Source: Pseudactinotalea suaedae
GTDB lineage: Bacteria; Actinomycetota; Actinomycetes; Actinomycetales; Beutenbergiaceae
NCBI RefSeq assembly: GCF_009733815.1
Contig: NZ_WNXY01000002.1
Coordinates: 186,001-250,000 of the forward strand
Direction: 5' to 3'
Length of the DNA stretch: 64,000 bases
Below the pieces are notes generated by a model. It was not told the DNA's origin. It saw only the letters and a list, made by a program, of their open reading frames with translations, and made no database searches. The position numbers and the translations under genes are program-made. Of this stretch, positions 47,401 through 57,122 are shown piece by piece. Position 1 is the first letter of the stretch. Every line of letters starts with the position of its first letter.

Positions 47401-50400
47401 CTCCGAGGGCGAGGTGAACGTCAGCAGCCCCTCCTCGACCCCGACCTCGAGCCCGGCAGGTGACTCCACGACGGCAGGGTCGGCGAACGTCAGCTGGTCG
47501 CCGTCGGGATCGGTGTCGTTGAGCAGCACGTCAGCCTGGATGCTGCGGTCCGGCCGGACCGTGATGTGGTCGGCCGCGGTGACCGGGCTCCGGTTCGTGC
47601 TCGGCGGCGGGATCACCCCGATCGTCACCGTGGCCGTGCCGATCGCGCCCTGGCGGTCCCGCACGGAGAACTCGAAGGTGTCGGTGCCGCCCTCGGCCGA
47701 GTTGAAGGCGATGTAGTCGATGTAGCCGGACTGCACGTCGACGATCCGGCCGCGCTCCGGGGAGGTCGTGGGCCCCACCAGCTGCACCGAGTCGCCGTCG
47801 GGGTCGATGCCGAAGATGTCGATCGGGATCCGGATCCGCTCGCCGGCGAACGCGCGGACCTCGACGTCGGCGGGCTCCGGCGGCGCGTTCGCCTCGTCAC
47901 CGCGCGCCTCGACATAGATCGTGATCGTCGCCGAGTCGGAGCGGTCGTTGTCATCGGTCACCGTGTAGGTGAACTTGTACGTGCCGGGCTCGTCCGGGGC
48001 CGCGTAGCGCACCAGGTCCTGGCTGACGAACGGCAGCCCCGGCATGTCGTCGGGGACCTCGATCCCGCTCACGTGGAAGTCGACGCCGTTGGGGTGCACG
48101 TCGTTGCGCAGCACCGGGATGGTGACGTGGTCGCCGGTGCGCACGGTGGCGGCGTCGGGATTCGGCTTCGGGCCCAGCGCGTCGCTCTGCCCGCTCAGCG
48201 GGATCACGGTGACCGCCCCCTCCGCCGAGCGGATGCCGTTGGAGACCGTGTAGCCGATCGTCACCGGCCCGTTCAGCGTCGACTCGGACGTCACCCGCAG
48301 CACCCGGTGGTCGAGGATGGCGACCTGCAGCCCGTAGCCGTCGGGCACGTCGATGCTCTGCACGGCGAGCACACCGCCGGCGGGGTCGCTGTCGTTGTCG
48401 AGCACGTCCACGGCCACCGAGCCGCCGGGCGGCAGCAGCGCGGTGTCGCTCACCGCGACCGGGGGCAGCTCGCCGTTCGGCTGGACCACGTCGACGCGGA
48501 CGAGTCCCTCGGCGTTGAGCCCGTCGTCGTCGGTGACCACGTACGTCAGGTAGTAGACACCGGCGGTGGGCGCGGTGAACGTGAACGTGTCGTTCGCGGT
48601 GTCGGTGCGCTGCTCGCCACCGTTGGTCGGCGTGACGATCGCCAGGTCGAGCGGCTTGCCGTTGGGGTCGATGTCGTTGGCGATCGGTGTCACCAGGATG
48701 GGCTCGTCCACGAACCCGGTCGCGAAGTCGAACACCGCCTCCGGCGGCGCCGCGACGTCCGGCAGCACCTCGAGGTCGAGCACCACCTCCGCGCTGTCGC
48801 TGCCGTCGCTGGCCTGGACGATCACCTGCTTGCGCCCGGTGCTGATACCGAGGTCGGTGATCGTGACGAGACCGTCGGGGCGCACCGAGGTGTTGAGGGT
48901 GTCGTCGGACTGGGCGCCGAGGAGGAAGATCTCGTCGCCCTCGGGGTCGCGGACGTCGTTGAGGATGTTCACCTCGACCGACTGCCCGGCCACGACCAGC
49001 GGCTCGATCTCGCGCAGCTGCTCCGGGGGCGAGTTCCGGGATGCGCCGATGACGTCGATCGTGATCGTCGAGGCGTCCTGGCCGTCGCGACCGTCGGCGA
49101 TCGCGTAGTCGAGCACCACCTGACCGGACGCGTCGGGCGAGACGCGGATCTGCACAGCACGGCCGCCCAGGATCGTCTCGACCTCCCCGAACGACGCCGC
49201 CGGCTGCGACACCGAGGTCACCGTGAGCAGGTCGCCGTCCGGGTCGTTGTCGTTGTCCAGCACCGGCAGCACCACGGTGCGGCCCGGTCGCACGCCGAAC
49301 TCGTCGGGTTCCGCCGTCGGGTCCTGGTTCTCCGCCTCGCGGTCGAGCGGGACCTCGTCGGTCTCCTGCTCGGAGGGTTCCTCGGTCTCCTCGTCCTCGG
49401 CGTCGGAGGAGATCACGTCCTCCCAGCTCTCCACCAGGACCAGTCGATCCTCGAGCATCCAGACGTCACCGCTGCGCAGGTCGTTGAGGACCACGAGGTT
49501 CCGGTTGACGCGGAACACCAGCTCGGCACCGACCGCCGCCTGCGGGACCTGCTGCTCCTCCGGCTGGTCGTCGCCGCACACCCGCAGGTAGGTCGGCGTG
49601 GCGCCCGCCCACGCGCTGTGCACGCAGCCGTTGACCTGCACCGGCTGCGCGGGCGGCCCGGGCTGCGCGGTCGGCACGACGCGCGGCTCGCCGCCGTCGA
49701 GCGGGACCAGCACGACGGCGTCGCTCGTCGCGATCGCGGCCTGGTCACCATCCCTGCTGGTGGCCTGGAGCAGCGCGCTCGCGTGGTCGACGTCGAGCCC
49801 GGTCAGGTCGATCGGGTCGGAGTCCGGACGCAGCAGCGTGAGCGTGGCGTCCTCGGCCTCGTAGGCGAGCACGACCACGTCGTCGCCCACCACGGCGATC
49901 TGGATCTCCGACGTGGTCAGGTCCACGTCGTCACCGAGGACGGTGACCTCGGGAGCCGCGGTCGTCTCCTCCTCGCTCGGCTGCGCCTCGTCCGCGCTCG
50001 TCTCGGTCTCGGTGGGCTGCGCGCCGGCACCGGTGGCGGCATCGCCGTCGGTCGCCTCGTCCGCTCCCTCGACCGCCTGCCCCGAGAGCGCCTGCCAGAC
50101 CTCGGGCGCGTACGTGAGCACCTCGTTGTCGACCACGTCGAGCACGACGACCGTGCCGTCGTCACCGATCGCCATGTGAGCGCCCTCGCCGAAGGTCGCG
50201 GTCGGTGACACCGTCGCGTCCTCGATCACCGCGAGCGAGGTGGGTGGCGTCACCCACAGCCGGCCGTCCGCCGGGTCCAGCACGGCGACGGCGCCCTCGC
50301 CCAGACCCAGCTGTGCGGCGGGTGGCAGCGCCACCGACGAGCCGGCGAACTGCACGTTGACCGTGTCGATGCGGCGCAGCAGGCCGGCGCTCGGGTCGTG

Positions 50401-50676
50401 CATGAGCACGTCGTCGCTCCGCTGCAGCACGTCGATGTCGGGGGTGTCCGCCGCCAGTGTCGCGTCGATCTCGCGGACCGGGTAGTTGAGCCGACCCACC
50501 AGGACGCTGTTCTCGTTCGAGACCCACACCCCGCCGTCGTTCAGCTCCACGTCGGCGGTGGCCACACCGCGGTAGTTGAGCGAGAGCGCGACGATCGTCC
50601 CGACGACCAAGGCGACGACGAGAGCGCTGGCGACGCGCCTGCGGTCGCGCAACCACGACAGCCGCCTCCCCGGCAT
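44446..50676 (-). CDS. Giant membrane-anchored Ig-like/FN3 surface protein
   Basis: About 2076 residues. A short basic cytoplasmic N-terminus and one membrane helix ([16 protein letters not shown]) lead to an external region of about 400 residues resembling a beta-propeller. Roughly a dozen Ig/cadherin-like repeats follow, each with a DNDxDPDGD-like or VTDDDG motif that could bind calcium. Then come five FN3 domains (from about residue 1515, each starting PxxP... and containing a PPDDNGSPI-like loop) and a Cys-containing C-terminal domain ([20 protein letters not shown]). ATG 50676 was chosen because GGGGGAG lies 7 bases upstream; an ATG 15 bases earlier lacks a ribosome site. It sits between the FHA-like/HTH and MoxR genes. 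Probable role: cell-surface scaffold or adhesin. Confidence 0.85.
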   Translation of the reverse strand: MPGRRLSWLRDRRRVASALVVALVVGTIVALSLNYRGVATADVELNDGGVWVSNENSVLVGRLNYPVREIDATLAADTPDIDVLQRSDDVLMHDPSAGLLRRIDTVNVQFAGSSVALPPAAQLGLGEGAVAVLDPADGRLWVTPPTSLAVIEDATVSPTATFGEGAHMAIGDDGTVVVLDVVDNEVLTYAPEVWQALSGQAVEGADEATDGDAATGAGAQPTETETSADEAQPSEEETTAAPEVTVLGDDVDLTTSEIQIAVVGDDVVVLAYEAEDATLTLLRPDSDPIDLTGLDVDHASALLQATSRDGDQAAIATSDAVVLVPLDGGEPRVVPTAQPGPPAQPVQVNGCVHSAWAGATPTYLRVCGDDQPEEQQVPQAAVGAELVFRVNRNLVVLNDLRSGDVWMLEDRLVLVESWEDVISSDAEDEETEEPSEQETDEVPLDREAENQDPTAEPDEFGVRPGRTVVLPVLDNDNDPDGDLLTVTSVSQPAASFGEVETILGGRAVQIRVSPDASGQVVLDYAIADGRDGQDASTITIDVIGASRNSPPEQLREIEPLVVAGQSVEVNILNDVRDPEGDEIFLLGAQSDDTLNTSVRPDGLVTITDLGISTGRKQVIVQASDGSDSAEVVLDLEVLPDVAAPPEAVFDFATGFVDEPILVTPIANDIDPNGKPLDLAIVTPTNGGEQRTDTANDTFTFTAPTAGVYYLTYVVTDDDGLNAEGLVRVDVVQPNGELPPVAVSDTALLPPGGSVAVDVLDNDSDPAGGVLAVQSIDVPDGYGLQVAILDHRVLRVTSESTLNGPVTIGYTVSNGIRSAEGAVTVIPLSGQSDALGPKPNPDAATVRTGDHVTIPVLRNDVHPNGVDFHVSGIEVPDDMPGLPFVSQDLVRYAAPDEPGTYKFTYTVTDDNDRSDSATITIYVEARGDEANAPPEPADVEVRAFAGERIRIPIDIFGIDPDGDSVQLVGPTTSPERGRIVDVQSGYIDYIAFNSAEGGTDTFEFSVRDRQGAIGTATVTIGVIPPPSTNRSPVTAADHITVRPDRSIQADVLLNDTDPDGDQLTFADPAVVESPAGLEVGVEEGLLTFTSPSEEGDYTILYKADDTHGGQDIGSLTVTVDADAPFIPPVALDDLVPATQLIDAVTVDVEVLANDYDPDGSSADLTVALPDGEDAVTILDDGRLRVPVTPTRQVITYQVTDVDGESTYAFVEVPGTEDTGPVLRSDVELRVNSGEELLVELEETVVSLTGRPVRLFDLDGVTATNSDGGPYVVDEDTMRFVSAEGYAGPASITFSATDFADINAADVISSVITIPIEVIATTDQPPTFRNGSMELEAGGDPVSMDIGRLADDRDTAISDLEITLGEVPSGFDARLENGVILTASADLETPRGTTVDLPVQISDGTNPPVDGVITLTATGSTAPLLVANDDDIGEVHQGDSVSVPVLDNDTNPFEGRPRTIVDAFVETGAGTASVQGDSVVVTPAADYVGRLVVVYTVEDATGEPERRREARITGTVLGVPEVPARPAIESVGNREVVVDITPPDDNGSPITGYEVTASGGGTTTCATTTCRIAGLTNDVTYTFTVVAINDVGRSEPSASSAEARPDVSPGPVPAPSVEFGDTELHLAWSAPTNEGSPIHTYDVQISPPPPNGQSQISLDGGASSYTWAGLTNGVTYEFRLRAHNDAPDAGAWGDWSRGEYPSGPPARPATPSMTRIDTPAGGQVQATWTAPNNNGDTIAAYHVTLYRNGVVYRTVSVDGGTLTRIFDVENGFDYSVSVVAENRSGRSEASAQSAPVTSFGAPGQVAGVSAAPTGNSGQISVSYGTPSDNGQAIQRFEYRLSSGGSGNLGTSPANIGGLSNGTAYTVQVRACNTYCGAWSAASNAAAPYGPPSQPPSSGSITSSANGRTVAFSWNYPANSNGAAITGAQIEIDGNTRNEGRTGTVSAGGNWEQNHTFRIRVQNEHGQWSSWSSVRNQRAEADPTPPVVIGVDRGSPITCENGGGSCRVVVLTYENLPQGTYSASFTTNSSNCSHGRSYTVTAGGTGSWASTAHYGTSCNGTVTWRLSGSAGSFEGTDNW

Positions 50677-50798
50677 GCGCCACTCCCCCATCAGCCCGTC
50701 AACACTCGCGGGACCGTTCGCGTGCGAGCGCTCGCGGCACGGCCGGGTGACATCCTAACGGCGGGCTCCCGCTGCCCCGATGGGCACCGGTGCCCGGG

Positions 50799-51560
50799 TC
50801 AGTCGACCTTGACGGCCTGCGTCGACTGCTCGGACCGCTCCACCTCGGCCGCCGCGGCAGCGGCTGCGGCCACCTCCTCGGCGTTCTTCTCCAGCAGCTC
50901 GAGGTCCGCCGCGACGACCAGCCGCGACGCCACGCTGTGCTCGACGAGCCGGGCCCGGCGGTTGACGGCGAGCTGCTGCTGACCGCCGCGCAGCCCACGC
51001 ACGCCGTGCCGGCTGAGCTTCTCGCACACGTTGTCGAGCTTGCGGTTGAACCGGGTGATGCTCCAGCCGAGCCGCTTGGCGGCATCGGCCGACGTGGGGA
51101 TCGAGGCGGTGCTGCCGCGCCCCCGGAGCACCGGCTCCGCGAGCGAGAGGATCAGCAGCTTCTGGGAGTCGGTGAAGGTGACCGGACCGATCGTGGTCTC
51201 GCCGACCTCGGTGTGCTCGTTCACGGCCGAAGTGAACGTGGGCTCGTCGCCGACGATGCCGAGCTCATAGGTGGTCGGGCCCGCCGTGAACAGCACCGTG
51301 GTGTGCGCGAACACCAGCGGCAGCCGGGCTCCCGGTGCCAGCCACGCCTGCACGTTGCCCTCGCCGTCGGAGACGGTGGCCGACAGCCGCGACCCGACGT
51401 TCTCCAGCCACCACAGGCCCTCGTGGTAGTTGATCGTCAGGAACCTGCGGTGCAGGTAGGGGTTCTCGTCGACCTCGAGATCGCCCTCGCGCCCGATCTG
51501 GAACGGCTGGGCCTCATCGAGGTCGTACCACTCACCGCAGAACTCGACCTGCAGGCCCAT
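50799..51560 (-). CDS. FHA-like / winged-helix fusion protein
   Basis: 253 residues. The first 105 form an FHA-like beta sandwich with partial key residues (QIGRE, LHRRF, LENVGSR); the usual Ser before the His and the Asn-Gly turn are altered. Residues about 127-212 look like a winged helix (FTDSQKLLILSLAEPVL, then SADAAKRLGWSITRFNRKLDNVCEKL and a basic hairpin). An Ala/Glu-rich helical tail follows. I know no named family for this pairing. It may be a kinase-responsive DNA-binding regulator. It lies between the kinase gene (47-base gap) and the giant surface-protein gene (122-base gap). Confidence 0.65.
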   Translation of the reverse strand: MGLQVEFCGEWYDLDEAQPFQIGREGDLEVDENPYLHRRFLTINYHEGLWWLENVGSRLSATVSDGEGNVQAWLAPGARLPLVFAHTTVLFTAGPTTYELGIVGDEPTFTSAVNEHTEVGETTIGPVTFTDSQKLLILSLAEPVLRGRGSTASIPTSADAAKRLGWSITRFNRKLDNVCEKLSRHGVRGLRGGQQQLAVNRRARLVEHSVASRLVVAADLELLEKNAEEVAAAAAAAAEVERSEQSTQAVKVD

Positions 51561-51607
51561 CTGATCAACCCCGTCTCGCCGATGGTGCTTGGTTCATGCG
51601 ACGCCGC

Positions 51608-53062
51608 TCATCCCGCGCACACCCCGACGTAGTCCGAGAGGGTGCCCCTGTCGGTGCGGGAGGCGACCTCGACACACACCGTACCGGGCTGATCGACGTC
51701 CAGCGTCGTCCCCGCGACCGGTTGCTCGGTGTTGTCCGCGCCTCGGATGCGCCAGATGTAGGTGAGCTCGTCCTCCCACTCCGGCGCCGCCCAGGTGAAC
51801 CGGACCGGGCCGTCGGCCACGCGTTCGCCGGTGAGGTCCTCGGGCGGCGGCGGGTACTCGAGGGAGTCGGTCGGGACCTGCTCGGTCGGGGGCGGCGAGG
51901 TCGTCGTCTCGGTGATCGGGGTGTCCGGCCGGTTCAGGGCCCCGATGATCACGACGGCGAGGATCGCCATCACGACGGCGAGCGAGGCGAGCAGGGCCGG
52001 CCAGCGCCGTCGTCGGTCCCCCTCTCCCGGCGGCGCCGGGAGGGCGTGGCCCTCCGGGCTCGCGGGCGGTGCCATCGGCTGCGGAGGCACGGTCGAGTCC
52101 GACGCGAGCCCCTGCTGCACCGTGGTGACCATGCGGGCGCGCGTGCGCAGGTCGTCGGTGTCGACCTCCTCGGTGTGGGCCCAGGAGGTGTCGGGGAGGT
52201 CGAGCGAGGTCTGCGACAGCTGCATCTCCTGCTCGACGCGCTGCAGCGCGCGACCGAACGCCGCAGCGCTCGGGTAGCGGGCCTCGGGCCGCTTCGCCAT
52301 CGCACGCACCAGCACCGACTCCAGCGAGCCCGGCGCGTCCGGACGGCCGATCGGCGGCACGGGGTTGCGCTCCACGCGCGTGATCAGGTCCAGCGCGGAG
52401 TTCGGGCCGCCCGGGTCCTCGAACGGCGAGCTCCCCTTGAGCAGCGTGTAGACGGTCGCGGCGAGCGAGTACACGTCGCCCGGGATGCCGCGGATCGCGT
52501 CCTCGGCGAAGAACTCCGGGGCCGCCCACGGGATCGACATGCCGACCGCCTCGCTGCTCGGCGTCGCGGTCGAGAGCACCGAGATGCCGAAGTCGGTCAG
52601 CGCCGGCCAGCCGTAATCGGTCGTGAGGACGTTGGCCGGCTTGATGTCGCGGTGCAGGATGCCGATCCGGTGCGCCGTCTCGACGGCGCCCGCCAGCCGG
52701 ATCCCGATCCGGATCGCCTCGGCGACCGCGATCCGCTCGGTGCGGTACCGCACCGACATGTTCGGTCGCGGGCAGTACTCCATCATCAGGTAGGGCCGGC
52801 CGTCGGCGGCGGTGTCGGCGTGGTAGATCGTCACGATCGAGGGGTGCGTCGAGAGCTGCGCCATCAGGTTCGCCTCGGCGACGAACTGCGCCCTCGCCGA
52901 CTCGCCGGAGGCGTGCGCCAGCAACACCTTGACCGCGACCCGCCGTCTCGGCAGCTCCTGCTCGTACAGGAAGACGTCGGAGAACCCGCCCGAGCCCAGC
53001 AGCTGGATGTAGGTGAAACCGGGGATCTCGGGCGGCGGAGCCGGTGGGCGCTTGCTGGCCAC
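51608..53062 (-). CDS. Transmembrane Ser/Thr protein kinase
   Basis: 484 residues. Hanks-type kinase: glycine loop GSGGFSDV (23-30), VAVK with Lys45, HRDIKPANV (137-145), TDFG (156-159) and APE (181-183). A Pro-rich juxtamembrane part and one helix (about 355-376) lead to an external domain of about 100 residues (FTWAAPEWEDELTYIWRI) that resembles FN3 and not the PASTA repeats of PknB. GTG 53062, 7 bases after the FHA gene stop. The gene block also encodes a matching PP2C phosphatase and FHA readers. Confidence 0.94.
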   Translation of the reverse strand: MASKRPPAPPPEIPGFTYIQLLGSGGFSDVFLYEQELPRRRVAVKVLLAHASGESARAQFVAEANLMAQLSTHPSIVTIYHADTAADGRPYLMMEYCPRPNMSVRYRTERIAVAEAIRIGIRLAGAVETAHRIGILHRDIKPANVLTTDYGWPALTDFGISVLSTATPSSEAVGMSIPWAAPEFFAEDAIRGIPGDVYSLAATVYTLLKGSSPFEDPGGPNSALDLITRVERNPVPPIGRPDAPGSLESVLVRAMAKRPEARYPSAAAFGRALQRVEQEMQLSQTSLDLPDTSWAHTEEVDTDDLRTRARMVTTVQQGLASDSTVPPQPMAPPASPEGHALPAPPGEGDRRRRWPALLASLAVVMAILAVVIIGALNRPDTPITETTTSPPPTEQVPTDSLEYPPPPEDLTGERVADGPVRFTWAAPEWEDELTYIWRIRGADNTEQPVAGTTLDVDQPGTVCVEVASRTDRGTLSDYVGVCAG

Positions 53063-53069
53063 CGGCGCG

Positions 53070-54632
53070 TCAGTGGGCGATCGGGGTGGTCGTGCCAGGA
53101 AGGCCGACGACCGCCGTCACGCCGTCACCGAGATCGATCACGGTCCCGGCCGGGACCGGGACGCTCTCGCCCGGGTGCAGCCGCCGGGGCGGCGATCCCG
53201 GGAGCACCACGACCGTGCCGTTGGTCGAGCGCAGGTCGGTGACCAGCACCGAGTCGCCCTCGAGCTTGATCTCGACGTGGGTGCGCGAGATGTCCTGCTG
53301 CGGGCTGGGGACCGTGACGAGACGGGGCGTCTCGCCGAACCCGAACCGCGACGACTCGGGCGCGCGCCCGATCAGGACCGACCGGTCGAGCTCGACCTGC
53401 TGCCCGGTCGACAGCGACAGCTGCATCACCGGTCCCTGGGACGACTGCTCGCCGCCCTCCTCCTCGTGCGCCGGGGCGAGGGTGTGGTCGACCGGGGGCT
53501 CCTGCACGGGCTGCGGCACGTCAGCGGCTCGCATCGTGTAGCCGTCGTGGTCGCCCGCGAGCTCGTCGGTCTGCTGCGGCTGAGGCTGCTGCCACGGCTG
53601 CGGCTCTGGCTGGGCAGCCGGCTGGTGCCAGGGCTGCGGCTCCGGCTGGGGCTGCTGCTCGAAGGACTGCTCCTCGGGCTGGCTGCCGGGCGGGCCCCAC
53701 TGGTTGGCGTGCACCTCGACGGGCGCCGGCGCCGCCCAGGGCTGGTACTCCGGCGGGGCGAGCGGTGCCTCGCCGGCGGCCTCCTGGCCGTCGGGCAGGT
53801 CCTGCAGCTGGGCGACGACGGCCTCATCGGCCCACGCGCCCTCGGGAGCAGCCTCGGTCCACGCCCCCTCGAGCGCGGCCTCGCCCGCGGACTCGACGTC
53901 ATCGACCCGCTCGGCCTCGGCCGCCTCGGCCGCCTCTGCGGCCTCGGCCGCCTCGTCGTCGGCGTCCAGCACGAAGTCGGGCTCGACGTCGTCGGCCTGC
54001 GCGGCCTCGTCGGCCTGCAGGGCATCGTCGACCTGCGCGACGTCGTCGACCTGCGCAGCGTCGTCGTCGACCTCGGGGTCCTCGTCCGCCGACATCTCCG
54101 AGACCCACCCTGCGCCGGCGGCCGCAGCACCTGCGGCCGCGCCGTCAACCGATGGAGAAGGCTCCGCATCGTCGGGCTCGGCGCCCTCGGCGCTGCTCTC
54201 CTCGCCCGCGGTGGTCTCGACCAGATCGCCGACCTGCAGGCTCGAGGCCAGGACGATGCCACCGATCAGCGGGTAGCTCGCCTCACCCGGTGCCACGTGC
54301 AGGAGCACCCCGGTGTCGATCGGCGCCACGTGCTCGCGCCACGTGCGCATGCCTCCGGCCGAGATCTCGTGGTCCTCCACGACCGCGGTGACCGCGCCAC
54401 GCACGACGACACGGACGCCGTCCTCACCGGGCTCGACGAAGCCGAAGCTGGGCAGCGAGGCCAGGCCGTTCCCGGCGAGCACCTCGAGCCACGACTCCAG
54501 CGCACCGCCCTGGGACAACGACTCCCAGATGCGCGTGACGGCCTCGGCGGAGATCGCCGGATCGAGGATCGCGGCCCTGCCACCGTGAGCGAGCGCCGTC
54601 CACTCCCCCGGCCCGTAGGCGTAGTCGGTCAT
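53070..54632 (-). CDS. FHA-domain protein with acidic and Gln/Pro-rich middle
   Basis: 520 residues. A conserved N-terminal domain (about 1-145, MTDYAYGPGEWTALAHGG to GGIVLASSLQVGDLV) is followed by a low-complexity stretch that is first Asp/Ala/Glu-rich and then Gln/Pro/Trp repeats (QPEPQPW). The C-terminal FHA domain has LIGRAP, ISRTHVEI and RSTNGTVV, all canonical phosphothreonine-binding positions. No membrane helix. ATG 54632 has GGAG upstream. It lies directly between the phosphatase and the kinase, so it is a likely phospho-dependent adaptor of that pair. Confidence 0.85.
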   Translation of the reverse strand: MTDYAYGPGEWTALAHGGRAAILDPAISAEAVTRIWESLSQGGALESWLEVLAGNGLASLPSFGFVEPGEDGVRVVVRGAVTAVVEDHEISAGGMRTWREHVAPIDTGVLLHVAPGEASYPLIGGIVLASSLQVGDLVETTAGEESSAEGAEPDDAEPSPSVDGAAAGAAAAGAGWVSEMSADEDPEVDDDAAQVDDVAQVDDALQADEAAQADDVEPDFVLDADDEAAEAAEAAEAAEAERVDDVESAGEAALEGAWTEAAPEGAWADEAVVAQLQDLPDGQEAAGEAPLAPPEYQPWAAPAPVEVHANQWGPPGSQPEEQSFEQQPQPEPQPWHQPAAQPEPQPWQQPQPQQTDELAGDHDGYTMRAADVPQPVQEPPVDHTLAPAHEEEGGEQSSQGPVMQLSLSTGQQVELDRSVLIGRAPESSRFGFGETPRLVTVPSPQQDISRTHVEIKLEGDSVLVTDLRSTNGTVVVLPGSPPRRLHPGESVPVPAGTVIDLGDGVTAVVGLPGTTTPIAH

Positions 54633-54663
54633 GGTGCCACCGTCTCCTTCATGAGTGATCGGA

Positions 54664-55521
54664 TCATCTGGCGTACTCGCGGGGCATCGTGTCCTCCGGA
54701 TCGTGCGCTCCGGCAAGTCGCGGTGCGGTCACCTCGTCGACCTGGGTCGAGCGGTCGAGATCGACCACGACCACCGAGACGTTGTCACGGGCGCCACGGT
54801 AGGTCGCGCGTGCCATCAGCGTCTCGCAGACCTGTCGGGGCGTGCCACCGCCGGCCAGCGTGGCGGCGATCTCGGACTCGGGGACCTCGTTGACCAGTCC
54901 GTCGCTGCACAGGAGCAGCCGGTCGCCCGCGCCGGCTCCCAGGAGCCAGAAGTCGGGGCTGACCTCGACGCCGCTGCCGACGGCGCGGGTGATCATGTTC
55001 CGCATCGGGTGGCTGAGGGCCTGCTGCTCGTCGATCTCGCCGGCGTCGATCATCTCCTGGACCACCGAGTGGTCGACGCTGACGCGGCTGAGGCCGCCGC
55101 CCGCGAACCGGTAGATGCGGGAGTCGCCCACGTTGAAGGCCAACCAGCAGAGCCGTTCGTCCGCCCGTGTGAGGATCACGCCCGCGAGCGTGGACCCCGC
55201 CGTCATCTCGGCGTCGGACTCGGGAGCGGTCAGCCCGAGCTCGGCGCGGATGCGTGCCTGGGCGTCGACGACGGCGGCCTGCACCTGCTCGGCGGACACC
55301 TCGGCCGTGCCGGGGTCGCTCTCGAGGCTGGAGGCCAGCTGGGCGAAGGCACCGACCACGGCGGCGGACGCCATCGCGCCCCGGCTGTGGCCACCCATCC
55401 CGTCGGCGACGCAGAAGACCGGCGGCTGGGCGAGCACCGCGTCCTCGTTGACCGCTCGCCGACCGCCGGTGTCGGTGAGCGCCCCGAATCTCGTCGGCGT
55501 CGCGCGGTCGTCGGTGGACAT
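54664..55521 (-). CDS. PP2C-family Ser/Thr phosphatase
   Basis: 285 residues. TDTGGRRAVNEDAV, CVADGMGGHSRG (metal-binding Asp and Gly), AFNVGDSRIYR, LLLCSDGLVNEVP and RDNVSVVVVDL are the PP2C motifs in order. It would reverse the phosphorylation made by the kinase in this block. ATG 55521 is preceded at 8 bases by TAGGAT, so the message may be leaderless and this may be the first gene of the block. Confidence 0.94.
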   Translation of the reverse strand: MSTDDRATPTRFGALTDTGGRRAVNEDAVLAQPPVFCVADGMGGHSRGAMASAAVVGAFAQLASSLESDPGTAEVSAEQVQAAVVDAQARIRAELGLTAPESDAEMTAGSTLAGVILTRADERLCWLAFNVGDSRIYRFAGGGLSRVSVDHSVVQEMIDAGEIDEQQALSHPMRNMITRAVGSGVEVSPDFWLLGAGAGDRLLLCSDGLVNEVPESEIAATLAGGGTPRQVCETLMARATYRGARDNVSVVVVDLDRSTQVDEVTAPRLAGAHDPEDTMPREYAR

Positions 55522-55529
55522 CGGGAACG

Positions 55530-55535
55530 ATCCTA
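55530..55535 (-). promoter_or_regulatory. -10 box before the PP2C gene
   Basis: TAGGAT on the minus strand, 8 bases before ATG 55521, is the candidate promoter of the signalling block. No clear -35 box. Confidence 0.4.
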
Positions 55536-55577
55536 TGAGGATTCGCGAGCAGGGCGAGCCGGTCGGGAGGGGCAGAC

Positions 55578-57077
55578 CTACACCACGGCAGGGTAGACGC
55601 CCCAGTAGGCGGCGACGAGCAGCAGCCCGACCGCGCCGGCGTGCGTGGCCCACCAGAGGATGCGGCCGGCCACGCCCGCCTGCTCGTCCCCGCCGCCCCA
55701 CCGCCCGGGGTGCAGCGGCCTCGCGACCCACACGCTGCGCACCAGCACGCCGGCAGCGAGCGCCCCGACGGCCTGCACGAGGACCCAGCCGCCGAGCACG
55801 ACGAGGTCGTTGTTCCGGTAGTTGAGCGCGAGGTCGGCCACCTGCGTGCAGTAGGCCACGAACACCACGAGCACGGCGACCGCGGCCAGGCCGGTCGCTG
55901 CCGTGTGCCGCGCCGCGGGTGCGGGGAGCCGCCGCCCCACCCGGCGGCGTGGCAACGCCGTCGCGACCCACAGCAGCGGTCCGATCACCAGCAGCAGCGC
56001 CGAGACCACGACCGACCAGATCAGCATGTCGCCGTCGGCGTACCACCGCGGTCGCGGGAGCGGCTGCGCCTCGTACTGCTGCTCGGGCTGGTCACCGGCG
56101 ACCCGCGGCGCGGCGTCGGCACTGCCGGGGAGCCCGAGGGTCCACGCGGCCAGGACGTCGGTGAAGCCGGGCGCGAGGCTCTGCTCGATCCGGATCCCGT
56201 GGTTGGCGCCGGCGAAGTACCGCAGCGTGAAAGCGTCGTTGCCGTTGACCGCCATGTCGTCGATCACCTGCTGCGGACCCTGGATCAGCGGCATCGAGCT
56301 GTCCCCGGTGCCGTAGACCATCAGCACCGGCTGGGAGAGCTGCTGCTGCCAGGGCGCAACGTCGAAGTCGACGTACTCGAAGCCGCCCCCGGGGATGTTC
56401 GCCCCGGCCGCCCGCGGGATGGCCCGGAACACCGGCCACGGTACGTGCGTGTTGCGCAGGTAGTTGTCCATCGCGAACGCGCCCTGCTCGCGCGGCGGCA
56501 CCACCGGCGCCGAGACCTGCACCAGGAACGCGACCTCGGGCTCGAGCACGGCGGCGACCGGTGAGATCCAGGCACCCTCGCTCTCGCCGTAGATGCCGAC
56601 CCTGCTGGGATCGACGCCGGGGGTGGAGGCGAGGAGGTCCCACGAGACGAGGTAGTCGCGCGCCATCGCCACGTAGTCGCGCGAGGACGTGGTGTAGGTG
56701 TCCATCCGCTTCGCCGGGACCAGCACGTAGACGCCTGCGCTCGCCAGCGCCTGCGCCTGATCGGTGAAGTTCGTATGGCCCGCGGTCCCGGCGCCGTGCA
56801 TGAACAGCATGCCCGGCTGCCCGGGCGGAGCACCGACGGGCGCGGTCAGGCGCGCGGTGACGGTCGCGCCGTCGAGCTCGATCTCGATGTCGGTGGCGGT
56901 CGTCTCATAGGTGCCGATCGCCGTCGTCGGCTCGTCGGTGACGACCGCGACGTCGTCGGACTCCACGGTGAGCGGGTCGGGAAGCGGCTGGGGGTCCCAG
57001 CGGGGCCCGGCCAGCGAGCCGATCAGCCCCAGCAAGAGGATCGTGCCCAGCACAGCGAGCACGAACCTGGCTTTCAC
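55578..57077 (-). CDS. Membrane-anchored alpha/beta hydrolase
   Basis: 499 residues. An N-terminal signal anchor (ARFVLAVLGTILLLGLIGSLAG) is followed by an external alpha/beta-hydrolase domain: LFMHGAGTAGHTNF (oxyanion loop), GIYGESEGAWIS with nucleophile Ser, and AGANHGIRIEQ with the catalytic His. The last 130 residues contain about four membrane helices, an uncommon addition. GTG 57077 was chosen; TACCCT ends 7 bases upstream. The open frame continues upstream only through repeat DNA. Esterase or peptidase activity is possible, with substrate unknown. It lies downstream of era, separated by the inverted-repeat element. Confidence 0.82.
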   Translation of the reverse strand: MKARFVLAVLGTILLLGLIGSLAGPRWDPQPLPDPLTVESDDVAVVTDEPTTAIGTYETTATDIEIELDGATVTARLTAPVGAPPGQPGMLFMHGAGTAGHTNFTDQAQALASAGVYVLVPAKRMDTYTTSSRDYVAMARDYLVSWDLLASTPGVDPSRVGIYGESEGAWISPVAAVLEPEVAFLVQVSAPVVPPREQGAFAMDNYLRNTHVPWPVFRAIPRAAGANIPGGGFEYVDFDVAPWQQQLSQPVLMVYGTGDSSMPLIQGPQQVIDDMAVNGNDAFTLRYFAGANHGIRIEQSLAPGFTDVLAAWTLGLPGSADAAPRVAGDQPEQQYEAQPLPRPRWYADGDMLIWSVVVSALLLVIGPLLWVATALPRRRVGRRLPAPAARHTAATGLAAVAVLVVFVAYCTQVADLALNYRNNDLVVLGGWVLVQAVGALAAGVLVRSVWVARPLHPGRWGGGDEQAGVAGRILWWATHAGAVGLLLVAAYWGVYPAVV

Positions 57078-57122
57078 GCGCCTCAGGGTATGACGTCTCC
57101 GCACCTTCCCCCAACCACCCCC

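Noticed and set aside
47566-50208. An open frame of about 880 codons opposite the giant surface-protein gene
   Set aside because: Composition is Val/Arg/Asp/His low-complexity, it has no ribosome site, and it is fully antisense to a repeat protein with clear Ig-like motifs.
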